DNA of 64,000 bases, taken from Anthopleura xanthogrammica. Taxonomy: Eukaryota > Cnidaria > Anthozoa > Actiniaria > Actiniidae. The stretch lies in the NCBI GenBank assembly GCA_964019055.1, contig OZ025216.1:3346501-3410500 (forward strand), in the 5' to 3' direction. Below are positions 35,201 through 44,900 of this stretch, in pieces. The notes under the pieces are model-generated. The model had not been told where the DNA came from. It did not search any database and worked only from the letters and a program-made list of their open reading frames with translations. The translations under genes were made by a program, and so were the position numbers. Position 1 is the first letter of the stretch. Each line of letters opens with the position of its first letter.

Positions 35201-36170
35201 ATGGGGCACAGGTTTTTGTTTAACCTTGTCAAGACTGTTTTGACAGTTGCAGGCAAACTAGATGGATAAGGAATGTGAATATTGGGAAATCTAAATTCAT
35301 TACATTACTTGAGAAAAAAATTTTCTTTGAGTAAAAAAATGAAATTCAAATATAAAAAACACATTTAAATCTCTTCTTCAATCTTCAATTTTTTTTGATA
35401 AAATAAATTATTAAAAAAAATGTTTTAATCAGAATTTATGTTTATTCAGAATCTGTGAAATGCAAACATGTTTTTTCACACTCAGTGCTCAGGATAATAA
35501 AATCGTATACACATAAACAATATGTTCCTAAAGCTCCTTATGTAATGCAAAAAGGAATAAATAATAAATCTAGATTAATGTCTTCAAGAAAACCGTCTCC
35601 AATTTAATATCACTGAGATAAGATTTTAAAAATTTATCTCGAAAATGTTGTTGGATGGAGCCAAGTTTGCATAAGTTTTTGCACGAGTTGGCTCCAATGT
35701 TTGGTTAAAACCTGTAATATCTGAATTAATATGAATGAATATGATATGAATAAAGAAGAATACTAAAATATCTACTCTTGTTCAACGTGTACAAGTCCTT
35801 AGATTCCTTTCTCGATGGATTTTCATATCCAAGCAACGAAGATGAAAACTCCTTCGCGAAGAGGAAATGTTAACATTAAATCTGTAGGTTTTCAACTCAC
35901 CTCACTCGTTTCCTCGACGTTTAGCGAACTATTTTGGCCGTTTGAGGAAGATTTTGACCCTGTCCCTGCTTCTGGGTCCTCTACATAACATATTCTGCGG
36001 ATAGGAAGAGTATAAATATAACTGTTAGAAGAATAAGAAGCTAAAGTGTACATACTACAGTGAACAACTTAGTACTTCATAACTGAATTACTCAAGACGG
36101 CGCGATTGCACTCGTACCTTAAGACGCTGAGAAAAACAGCTAAAATAAGGAGAAAAGCTCTGAAATTCAT
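26225..36170 (-). CDS. SUCO: SUN domain-containing ossification factor-like protein (SUCO/SLP1 family), 10 exons
   Basis: A SUN-like ER/nuclear-envelope membrane glycoprotein; vertebrate SUCO supports secretion in bone cells and yeast Slp1 works with Emp65 in ER protein folding. CDS exons in gene order, all GT-AG and phase-compatible: 36118-36170, 35901-35994, 33781-34256, 32346-33114, 29579-31803, 28803-28890, 28223-28327, 27800-27995, 27245-27345, 26225-26725 (about 1535 aa; human about 1250). Order: signal peptide ([17 protein letters not shown]), Ser-rich segment (about 50-208), Lys/Glu linker with a SFDEFK motif, SUN-like domain (about 352-490, from [11 protein letters not shown] to the [14 protein letters not shown] block), long disordered region, coiled coil (from about 1180), one membrane helix (about 1275-1293) and a cytosolic tail with Pro-5. 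The disordered exon accounts for the extra length. Assembly is by eye; alternative splicing is not excluded. Confidence 0.92.
26808..26940. repeat. GACCCC-family MITE, copy 1
   Basis: A fold-back element of about 130 bases with the arm AAGCAGCTYAAYTTGGAGGA and its inverse (TCCTCTAAATTGAGCTGCAT). Ends are GATCCC and GGGGTC, flanked by TA on both sides. It sits in the intron before the last SUCO-like exon. Confidence 0.87.
27040..27197. repeat. Hairpin element with CTGGGTCGAGTTGGCA arms
   Basis: The left arm (GAGGTTGAGGAAAAAACTGG then GTCGAGTTGGCACTGCAGTG) is mirrored on the right (CACTGCAATGCCAACTCGAC then CCAGTTTTTTTAGTCAACCTC). A single arm recurs near 48666-48705. Confidence 0.83.
27630..27785 (-). 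repeat. tRNA-derived SINE, minus orientation
   Basis: Read on the minus strand it begins with an A-box-like head (GTAGTTTACCGCTCGCCTCT), then a B-box-like GGTTCGAGCTCC near 27731-27743, and a tail block TTTTTCTCCGGGTTCTCCGG TTTTCCTCC. The same head and tail order is seen at 42993-43250. Confidence 0.7.
27800..27995 (-). CDS. SUCO: SUCO-like exon 8: membrane helix and start of cytosolic tail
   Basis: It encodes the single hydrophobic segment [18 protein letters not shown] followed at once by a basic stop-transfer cluster ([11 protein letters not shown]). This fits a type I topology after the N-terminal signal peptide, with the tail in the cytosol. Confidence 0.9.
28055..28108. repeat. GACCCC-family MITE, half copy
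   Basis: Only the left half (AGACCCCTTTTACGCGACGT then CAAAGCAGCTCAATTTGAGG) is present; the right arm is lost. In a SUCO-like intron. Confidence 0.75.
28351..28767. repeat. Minisatellite-bearing inverted-repeat element
   Basis: The outer ends TAGTCGAACCTCCACTAACG and GTAGAGGTTCGACCGT are inverted. Between them, a unit CCACCTCTCTACAACGG of about 17 bases is repeated many times, plus a longer repeat (GGAAATTTTGTCCCGGTTCC then CAATGAGTTCATACATATAT) present at 28511 and 28655. It lies in the intron between SUCO-like exons 6 and 7. Confidence 0.8.
28978..29159. repeat. Inverted-repeat element with GGGGCG-CCAGG ends
   Basis: The ends AGGGGCGCATCCAGG and CCTGGATCCGCCCCT form a 15-base terminal inverted repeat. 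The interior also folds back (GGGTGCAGGG against CCCTGCACCC). Confidence 0.75.
29270..29515. repeat. GTCAGTCAGTTGGTCG-type minisatellite
   Basis: About 245 bases of irregular tandem repeats built from GTCAGT and TTGGTCG words; a 21-base unit (CATTAAGTTGGTCGGTCAGT) repeats three times around 29371-29430. It ends about 65 bases before SUCO-like exon 5. Confidence 0.85.
29579..31803 (-). CDS. SUCO: SUCO-like exon 5: giant 2.2-kb disordered exon
   Basis: It opens with the end of the SUN-like domain ([19 protein letters not shown]) and an acidic cluster, then about 650 residues rich in Ser, Thr, Glu, Lys and Pro. It ends with the start of the coiled coil ([18 protein letters not shown], close to the human MKLTNRIKVLE block). 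The exon is open across its full length, so no intron needs to be assumed. The region is expected to be lumenal, disordered and O-glycosylation-prone (inference). Confidence 0.9.
31881..32089. repeat. TA-flanked MITE (GTCCCCTTC family), copy 3, near-full hairpin
   Basis: The ends GCCTCCTTCACAGTTCCCTG and ACAGTGAACTATGAAGGGGA/C are inverted; the arms run about 80 bases each (TGCCTTTGCATTGAAGTCAG against CTCACTTCGTTGCAAAGGCA), leaving a short centre. TA flanks on both sides. In a SUCO-like intron. Confidence 0.85.
32185..32324. repeat. GACCCC-family MITE, copy 3
   Basis: The left end TAGACCCCTTGGATGTGACA and the arm TCCTCCAAATTGAGCTGCAT on the right show the family hairpin; the right terminus has decayed to GGGTTTATA. 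It ends about 20 bases before the splice donor of SUCO-like exon 4. Confidence 0.83.
32346..33114 (-). CDS. SUCO: SUCO-like exon 4: acidic/basic linker and SUN-like core
   Basis: This exon encodes a charged Lys/Glu/Asp linker and then most of the SUN-like beta-sandwich: [11 protein letters not shown], the disease-free core block [39 protein letters not shown] and the C-terminal [18 protein letters not shown]. The last codons (YAKYIK) join exon 5 in phase 0, where [18 protein letters not shown] completes the domain. The two Cys (CGAK, NPCSAK) and the later HYCP Cys are kept. Confidence 0.93.
33138..33288. repeat. Imperfect GGAT tetranucleotide array
   Basis: GATGGATGG-type repeats with many interruptions over about 150 bases in the intron just upstream of SUCO-like exon 4. 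It produces spurious His/Pro/Ser-Ile open frames on the minus strand. Confidence 0.85.
34425..34698. repeat. Inverted-repeat element, about 270 bp
   Basis: The left arm AGCTATTTCAAAAAAGGTTG, with GGGCAAATGG, is mirrored by CCATTTGCCC and CTTCAACCTTTTTTGAAATA. An inner pair also folds (TTCATTTCTCAAATACCT against AGGTATTTAAGAAATGAA). In the SUCO-like intron between exons 2 and 3. Confidence 0.83.
34700..35890. other. SUCO-like intron 2 remainder
   Basis: AT-rich intron sequence with no repeat or gene that I can recognise. Confidence 0.5.
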
Positions 36171-36995
36171 AGTATAAATAAAATGATTATTGGTTTATAA
36201 TATACAACCAAGAAATTTCCGAAAGGGTTCGAAATAATTGCAAAATGGTGTGTTTTTTGGTGTCATTCTGTTGCAACACCACCACCATGCCTCCATGTTG
36301 ATGACGTGTTTTGTTGCTCGACCGGTAAGACTGGTTTCCGGTTACAATAGATCACGCGAAATTATCGTAGGGGAGGGGAGGGTGGATTGCAATTCAAAAA
36401 AATTAGCCATTTATGACTTTAATTATTTGCTAAAATATTCGTTTGGATATTTCTTTTTGATCCTTCAATGTTTATTAAAATGTTGCGAAAATGAAAGATT
36501 CTACCGTCAGGGTAAAATCACTTGAACAATGCCAGTTTTGTGACTTTTGTACATAAATCAGGGGCGTACAGGCTAGGGATGGTGGGGGGTCCACAGGGCG
36601 AATCACGAAATATGAAAATAAAGAATCACGAACAACTATTTCAGCTTTTCGGTAGTGCCATGCACGGATCACGAGAAATGATTTCTTGAGTTCGCGAATC
36701 GCATAAAATAAAAATGCTTGATCACGCGTTACGTGAAACCCACTATAAAATCTCCCCCCCCCCCCTCCCCTTATTTAGACCAGAAAAATGTCCCCAAAAC
36801 GTTAAAGAATTTCCACTTTATTGAAGGAATTTCTTTATATATATTTTACATATAAAAAATATTGTATTACCTTATTAATTCTTATCCCGTGTAAATACTC
36901 TGACACATTTCCCACTGATTCATGTCAGGTAATTTTATTTTCTAATTTCTTTAAATAATTTTCATCAGTCTTTGGGCATAAAATACTGGGTGTAT

Positions 36996-37113
36996 AGACC
37001 CCATTCACGTGAAGTCAAAGCAGCTCAATTTGGAGGACGAAACAAAAGAATTTCAATCTCCTGAGAATTGGAAACTATTGTTTTGTTCTCCATTTCGACG
37101 TACTACAAGGGGT
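36996..37113. repeat. GACCCC-family MITE, copy 4 (right arm shortened)
   Basis: The left end (AGACCCCATTCACGTGAAGT then CAAAGCAGCTCAATTTGGAG) is intact; the inner part of the right arm (AAATTGAGCTGCATT) has been lost, leaving TTCTCCATTTCGACGTACTA. TA flanks are present. Confidence 0.8.
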
Positions 37114-37274
37114 GTATATGTGATATCTGTAATACTAGCTAACGTTATTATGTTTGGCAATAATTTTCTTTTTGAATTCTTTCACTATCTTGACCATGAG
37201 AAACGGATTTCGCAAGAGTTTAGATTTTTATCAGTGTTTGTTTTTAGTTTGTTTTTGTACGAACTCAACCCAGT

Positions 37275-37404
37275 AGATTTCGCAAGTCAGCTGAGTTGAC
37301 CTTCAGAAGGAACTCCAGGTCAACCAATCAGAATTGAGGAAAATGCTAACGAAAAATAGTTGACCCAAAATTCCTTTCGGGGAAGGCGATCAACTCAGCT
37401 GGAG
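37275..37404. repeat. Short inverted-repeat element
   Basis: CAGCTGAGTTGACC on the left is mirrored by GATCAACTCAGCTG on the right, with an inner GGTCAAC/GTTGACC pair. Confidence 0.6.
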
Positions 37405-38244
37405 TGTGTCACGTGCAGCATCCCACACTCAAATGGCTTATCATTTGAACCAATCATAAAGCTAGGAACTGAACATTGTCCAATAGCAGCACTTAAAATC
37501 GGAAGCCATTTAGGCGTCACAGATGGGTATCAAATCTGCTGTATTAGTCAAAACAGGATGAAATGGTGCAATAAGAATATGATTTGTCTAATGATCATAA
37601 TAAAAAGAAACATTCTCGTTTCCAATGTCATCGTTCTCTTCTCCTCACCCCTTATCTATATTAAACGCTAGTTCTCGTTCTGCAAGTTTTTGATTTTCGA
37701 TACTTGCAGCATTTTAACTCGATTCTAACGCAAAAAAACTGAGGAACGTATAGTAACATATTCGTGCCTCATCTTTCTTAAATGCCAATACGCTCCTCCT
37801 ACTTGACTCTCACCCTGCCTAATCAAAGAAAGGCTGAGAAAACGAGCCAGAACTTGACTTCAAGAGTAGCACCGAAAAAAACTTATATCTATGACGTTTG
37901 TTTTAGGTTGTCCATGCTTGAGTAATCTGACTGAGTTATATATAGGAACCCAATGATTTGTTTACGCGGAGTGGGTTAGTAAAAATTTCAAATTCGCCTT
38001 CCAACCTTTCTAGAGCTGTTTTCATGGTCGTGCAACCTCGACCACTCCTAAGAAGCTGGTGTTTTAGCTTTCGTCGATCAAAAATCCAACAGAGCAACTT
38101 TCTTACGAGTGGGAAACATTACAGCACGACATTGAAATGGCTTCCCATTGTCTTTAAGTATAATTCATCCAATCACAATGCGTAGTTAACGATACGTTTA
38201 GATACGGTACGGCTAGAGTACGACTACGAATTTCAGTGCCGTAT

Positions 38245-38375
38245 AGACCCCTTGCAGCACGTCGGAATGCAGCTGAATTTGGAGGAAAAACAATAGGTTC
38301 CAATTCTCAGGAGATTGAAATTCTTTTGTTTTGTCCTCCAAATTGAGCTGCTTTGACGTCACGTGAAAGGGGTCT
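38245..38375. repeat. GACCCC-family MITE, copy 5 (reverse orientation)
   Basis: The hairpin is inserted in the opposite orientation to the other copies (CAGCACGTCGGAATGCAGCT on the left, AATTGAGCTGCTTTGACGTC on the right). It lies 150 bases past the GM130 stop, so it may be in the 3' UTR. Confidence 0.85.
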
Positions 38376-38526
38376 GTAAATTTGGAATATGGATAATGAC
38401 AGCACTTAAAGTCTATATTGGGAAATATCTGTCAGGGTTGCAGAACATGATAAACAATCTTGAATGATTTCACGGGCGTCCATCTTTTGGAGTGTTTTGA
38501 CTATTCTAATTTCGAAATAAGATAAA

Positions 38527-38982
38527 TTATAACTGGAGCATCCGACTTCCACTGCAGTGTCGACATGGTAAAAAGTCCCTTCTTCGTACAGCAGGCGACA
38601 CCCATCCCCGCTCACTACCCTCCTCAGTAGGACCTAATTGTTCAAGAAGTTGAAGAATTTGTTGTGCAGTGCCGTCCACCTGGTCGTCTTTTGAAGACTG
38701 GTAAATTGAGTCGAGCTCATTGATTTGATCTGGGCTTTCTCGCCCACTGTCCAATGAATTGTCTAAGATTACAGACGAGCTCTCGTGGTCAGAGTTCAAT
38801 GATTCTTCATTTGTGGCTACAAGAATCTCGTCGCCTTTTTGGTAACCAGGAATGACGCGTTCGTGCTCGTGTGCTAGCATTCTTTTGTTCACGATGTTGT
38901 GTAACTGATGTTCCTCTTGCTTTAGAACTTGGCGTTCGTCTAGAAGCTGCTTGACTAGGGCTTGGAGCTGAGTTATTTTGTT
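38527..38982 (-). CDS. GOLGA2: GM130 terminal exon with GRASP-binding C-terminus
   Basis: The exon starts [14 protein letters not shown] (last coiled coil), then an acidic Ser-rich linker, the conserved [13 protein letters not shown] block (human TAQQIMQLLREM) and a tail ending [17 protein letters not shown]. The hydrophobic last residue fits binding to a GRASP PDZ domain; human GM130 ends ITVI. A CRHC pair 9-12 residues from the end is absent from human GM130 but recalls the Cys pair of golgin-45. The stop TAA is at 38527-38529. Confidence 0.88.
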   Translation of the reverse strand, partial: NKITQLQALVKQLLDERQVLKQEEHQLHNIVNKRMLAHEHERVIPGYQKGDEILVATNEESLNSDHESSSVILDNSLDSGRESPDQINELDSIYQSSKDDQVDGTAQQILQLLEQLGPTEEGSERGWVSPAVRRRDFLPCRHCSGSRMLQL

Positions 38983-41900
38983 CTGCGAAGAAAAGAATAG
39001 TTGATGAGTTGCATACAAGAAAAGTTGTCCTTCCCTCTATCCTTTCTTTTACCATTGTAAACATCTAGCAAGACGCTCGCTCTATAGCGTTTACTCTTGC
39101 TACATATATCGTACAACACGAGGACCGCAAAGACCTACTGGGAAGCATAGATTGTGCAATGTCTCAATGTCATTTTGCTTTACAGGTAGCGAAAAACTTT
39201 GGTAGCATAAAGCCTGGTTCACACTAACGTCGTAATCGTAATCCTAAGCAACATGCGCAGACTCAGTGTCGCATTTATCACGGACAAGCACTGTTAATGA
39301 GCAGTACGCTACTGAGTCTGCTTATGTTCCTTACGAATACGAGGCTGTTGTGAATCAGGCTTAAATTTTACCTGGACTGCGACCTGGAAGCCCGAGCAAA
39401 CTTATGTTTGATACACTACTAACAATGATAGCTTTATAGTCTGCACTGTGGCGGGAAGGGAGTGGAAAGAAAGACCGGCGGCAACAGCACATACTAGACT
39501 GCCAACTTTATAGCAGATTTCGTATGAGTGTGAAAAGTCACTACACACTGCACGGTTACGGCTTGGCGCGGACACGGCACGGAATGTCGAATGTTTTCAT
39601 ACACGGCACGGCACTGACACTTTCACGACAGGGCGCGGTCCGTACCGTAAGATTTTTTATAGTCATACGAAAACTGCTGTATAACAAAACTACTGTTAAC
39701 TAGTGCATCTAAGACCCAGTTCAAACGTTGATCTCATGAGCCGAATATCCATTGATCTCATGAGAAGATCGACGTTTGCACTGGGCCAAACGGTTCGTAC
39801 GATAGTTCATACCTGCATGTCTCCCTTTTCGTTTGACAGCTGAGTAATAATCTTTTCTCGTTCATTGTAGTAAGCCTTCAAAGCAGCACGCTGTGTCTGG
39901 TACAAGGTCACATACTCCTCTGCAAAAACATAACATATCAATATTAGAAAGAAGTTCTCAGAGAACAGAGATTAGAGATCACTGTGTCACGAATACAAGA
40001 CCCCACATTCCAACTTTGAGCCTAAGATCAAGGTTCTTTTTTCTGACCTACACTAAGAAAAACATGATTTTCTTACCAATCGTCTCAGTCTCGAAGGACA
40101 ACTGATCAGTCAAGTGTTCAAGTTCGTGGACTTTTTCTTGTAAATTAACCTTTTCATCCATCAGGTTCTTGAACTTCCCCTGAAAGTATATTGAAGCATG
40201 TTACGTTGCGCGCACAGTAAACAAAAAACGTTTGTCAAGCTCTACTTTGCGCCGATTTACAGTGGAATGAAACACCGATCATCTAACCATCCACTGACAA
40301 GAATCTTTCGAAGCTTGTTTTACTTTGATTGTGCGAGGCTGGAGGTAGGGTGTAAAAGGCGCGGGAATACAAGCAACAAAATCCTGCAAGTTGTCGTGCA
40401 ACATTGTTGCGTTGCAAGTTGCAGAGCGAATGTTGCTCACATTACCACCCTGCGCGCAACAAATTCTCATTGTTGCACAGAGTAGAAAGAGCTTCTACTT
40501 CTGCTATGAAGTTGCGCACCAATATTTTGTTGTTGTACAGGGTGGTAATACCAGCAACATTCACATTCACACTGTTACTTCCAACGCAACAATGTTGCGC
40601 GACAACTTGCAGGATTTTGCTGTTCATATTTTACACTTAATGCGCCATCTTGGGTTTGCGACTCCTCGTGTCCAAGATTCTAATAAAGACGCTCACCTGT
40701 AGTTTGTTGAAGGCGACCTTCAGTTCCTTATAAGGAATGTTCACCTCGGCCTCACCAGACATGTCTTCCTTCTCAGACTGTTTTTCAATTTGGGATTTTT
40801 GTTTTTGGAGAACTTCTTGGAGTAAAAGGATTTTTTGTTGCTGTTCGTGTAGAGTTTGCTGGAATTGTTCTTGAACCTGAAAGTAGTTAGAATAATAAAT
40901 GAACTATGTCACGAGTCACGCGATCAATCTTGTACATACATTCCAGTGATACTCCACAGGTCACGCAATTGTAATTTCATTAACAAAGATTCGATTCAGT
41001 CACGCGATTATTCAAGCACATATCAACAAACCAGTTATTCTTACATTTGCTTATCTTGGAAGTATACATACAATACCCGAAAAAATGTCACGCAAGTCGA
41101 CATAAAGTCACGCGATGCATGGAACCGACCAGGCAAGTGTATTAAAATAAACTAAGTAATTTTACCTGTCTATACTGTTGTTGTAACTGCTGTTGTAGCT
41201 GCAGCTGCATATGTTCTTGTAGTTTTTGTAGGTCATTTTGATGAGTCTCTTTGTATGTATTGAGAAGGTTGGTTAGTTGGTCACGCTCCATTTCTAGCTG
41301 TCGTATCGATACGGATAAACCCTCGATCTACAAAAAAAACACAATGCATAAGAACTCAGCCTTGGAAACATCCTCCCTCTCACAATAATATGGATAAACC
41401 CGGACCTATGTTCCTATGCAGTTACTATAGTGGAAAATTATTTTTATTGCCCATTTCAGACCACATGACATTCCCTTGAGAAATGTTCTTTTATTAAAAT
41501 ATTTACACATGAAAGAATCCACTCCCAAGAGTGGCATCACATGGTCAAAAACGAGCACCATAAACAACAAAGTCCAGCGAAAAACCAAGCGCGAAAAGGA
41601 TTGTTGTTGTAATTCGAGCGGCCCTCGCCCAAGTCCTAAAAGTCATATATCTCGCAGAATTCGAGGAGATGGACGGCAAAGATTTGCTTTAATTTTTTAT
41701 ACATCACGTATAGTTAAACTTTTTTTCTCGAAATTTTTAAAAACGCATGTTTTTGTGTTAGGAAGAGACTTGGAGCTAGGGCCTTTTTGCTAAGCTTCGA
41801 AGCGCACTGTGATTGGTCAGTTCGGGCGTGCATCGGACATGTGGGTCAAAGAGGTAATATTGGCTGTTAACCCACAAAAAACTTTGGTGTATCTTCACAT

Positions 41901-44900
41901 ACCACGTCCTCTCGATTAGTGTACTTAGACATCTGAGGGGGAGTTCTACCATATTCACGAGGGGTAATATCCATGTCTTCATCCGAGGTCGTATCATCAT
42001 GTGCACCTTCATGTGTGTCCCCATTGATATATGACCCCTCCTGGGGTGGATACACATCCGGGGTAATTGCCTTGACGTCACTGGGTGGCAGTCGTTTTAT
42101 CTGGAGATCTTCCTCGTCGCTGCTTCCGTGTTCGTCTTGGGTGCTTTCACCAGTGTTCTTCCCGTCATCCTTTTCGTATTGTTCTTCTACACCTTGGAGA
42201 ATCAACATTAGAGTGGTTTTAGAGTGAATTAGGAATGTGAGTTGCCGAATTGCAGATTTCAGAGTAATGCTCCATTGCCTTCAAATAATATTCCATTTTC
42301 GAGATTCGCGAGCGCTTTCAAAAATATCGCAGGCGCAAACATGGAAAAGAGCCATTTTGGGCAGAGTCAATAGCGCGCGTGATTTTGCCCTAAAATGCCT
42401 CTTTTTCGTGTCTGCGCCTGCGATATTTTTGAAAGCGCTCGTGCATCTCGAAAATGGTATATTGCTTTAAGTCGTGGCATCTGGATCAGTTTCCATACAT
42501 TTACTGTATTGTTGACCCAAATGCCATGACTTGAAACTTGAAGACAAGGGAGTGTAACTCCCATATCTGCTATTGCAGTGCTGATGTTATACACTACTGT
42601 CGCCTTATAGCAGGTTCGATCTGATAGACCTCTTTCCCTTGGGCGTAATATTTCCCCCATTTCAGCCCACGTGTCATTCTCTTGAGAATAAGATTCTTTG
42701 TTTAAGTTGTATCCATATTCATGTGTCTTCTCGTGCACAACGGTTAAACAAAGAAATGACACTCAAGGGAATGACATGTGGTCTGTAATGGGAACACCTT
42801 GCCCCAATCATAGGGCCTATTATAATTCGTGATAATAACGTCCATTACTTACTACTGCCGCTGTCATCAGACCCCCCTGATACCGTGTCATGTATATCCA
42901 GGAGTGCTCGCAGGTGTTTGTTCTCTGATATCAACTGATTGATTGTATCCTAAAAAATAAATAAAACATCAGAACATGCATCAAACGGTCAACGGGGAGC
43001 ACGGGTGGAGTAGCGGTGAGAGCGCTCGCCTCTCATTCATGATGTAACCAGCGTTCGAGCCCCGTCGGGCTCGGTGTCGTATGTGAGTAGAGTTGTTTGT
43101 TGGTTCTCTCCTGTGCTTTGAGAGTTTTTTCCCAGGTTCTCCGCTGGTTTTCCTCCCTCAACTTACAAATTCAAATTTGATCCTGGGCTTCACAGCAATT
43201 GGAGCTTAGCTCTGTTGTGAGTGTCCCACGCTTTGATACAACAGCCAACCAATTAGATAGACCTTTCCCGAATTCGCTTGGATGCCCACGAAACAAAGGT
43301 TCCAAGTCGAGACTGAACTTGATTCTTTTATTTATCAAGGACAACCTCGACTTGAAACCACTGTTTCGTGATCATCCAAGTAAATTAGGGATAGTATTCT
43401 ATTCCCATAGTATTCAATCTGTCAGTTAGCCTAGTCATGCAGTCAATCATGCAGTCAATCTGTCAGTTAGCCTAGTCATGCAGTGACTTAGATCAGCCGG
43501 TGTGTTTTGGATTTACCTCCCCATTTCGTAGATGCTGATATAATGACTGCGCCTTTTGAGCTTGTTCTTCATACTGTTTGTAGTAATCGCTTAGTTGGGC
43601 CTAGAAATGAAAAGTGATGGTGATGATTGAAATATATTATCAATAACATCACTGACAGGTCTATCGTTTGTAAAGTTCGTGATAATCAAAGGCATCCTTT
43701 AAGGGAAATGATCCCTAAGAAAAAGTTCGTTAAGTATGATCTTAGGAGTGTATCTAGCTATATGCCTAAAGTGAGGACAGAACGTTTCAAAGACAGCTTT
43801 ATAAATCGCTTACACTTTAAGTATAATATTTCCCTGTAACGTTCGTAATGTATGTTTTATGAACGAATAAAGATTTACTTTACTTTACTTTACTATAATC
43901 ATTAACATCAACATTAACAGCATCATCACCATCATCAAAACTATCCTGACCAGGAAAAGTTGCAGGAAGAGCAAAAAAATCTTCTACTTTTTGCAACAAT
44001 TTTCTGTGCGAGACAAGTTGGAATTTCATCTTCTAACATCCATAGTCTTGTACGACTGACCTACAACATTTTTCGTTCGCGAGACAAGTTGTACCAGAAC
44101 ACAAATCGACGGGAATGACAGTGCCTTTAGTAAAATATCTTAAACAAGTGAAGCAAAGACAACTGTCCCTCACCTGCTCTGACTCCAGTCTTTGAGATGT
44201 GGTTGATAGTTCTTCTCTGAGCGACGATAACTCGAAATCTTTATGAGCCAACTGTAAAAAGAATTTGGAAAAAAGTGTGAACAAAGACTCAATATGAACT
44301 GGTGTAATCGGTAGAGTTCTGTGGTATACCCCGGAGCTGATTTCATATGTGGGGAGGAAGGTATTACGGTACCACGGATGTCAGTACCGCGATCGTCTAA
44401 CCAAATGTTTGCATACTGAAGTCAAACAAAAGCCACATCTCCAAGGTTACATGTACATACCTGTTCTTTCAGACGCTGTAAGGACAGCTCGCTCTCTGTA
44501 CGGAGGGAGTCCACTTCGGAGCTAGTGCCGTAAAGCTGTTGAACGAAATAAAACCTCGTTATATTCATAAAATGTCTGTACAATCAAAGAGGAAAAAAAT
44601 GGGAAAAAATTTGCAAATTTCGCGTGACCATGAAAAGCTCATGATAAGAAAGTGCCGTCGGTCACGTCGAAGCTTTCTGATTGATGAACAGTAGAGCAGT
44701 TTTCGTATGGCTATGAAAAACGTACGGCACTGGCCGCGCCTTGCCGTGACCCTGCCAGTGCCTTGTATGAAAACATTTGACATTTGTTGCGGTGTTCACG
44801 CCTTGCGGTAACCGTGCCGTGACTTTTCACACTTATACGAAATCTGCTCTGACTCGCGCGTTGTGATTGGTCTAGAGGATGTCGTCAATTCCGTGCCGTG

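Larger units (their letters stand above)
36171..38240. other. Region between SUCO-like start and GM130 stop
   Basis: Immediately upstream of the SUCO-like ATG (36171-36500) should be its 5' UTR and promoter. It holds a C-rich tract (36754-36775), a GACCCC MITE (36996-37113) and a short inverted pair CAGCTGAGTTGACC/GATCAACTCAGCTG (37275-37404). The stretch near 38145-38215 resembles part of 53380-53440. No gene recognised. Confidence 0.5.

Noticed and set aside
38406..38615. Alternative frame for the GM130 C-terminus (reading on past the TAA at 38527)
   Set aside because: It would need a frameshift near 38620; the unshifted frame gives a plausible hydrophobic C-terminus directly after the conserved [10 protein letters not shown] block.
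40198..40702. Cluster of overlapping 60-100-aa open frames
   Set aside because: All overlap the CAACATTGTTGCG inverted-repeat element and mirror each other on both strands.
42993..43090. A tRNA gene
   Set aside because: A- and B-box-like words are present, but there is no acceptor stem or cloverleaf and the sequence continues into a dispersed body, so a SINE is the better call.
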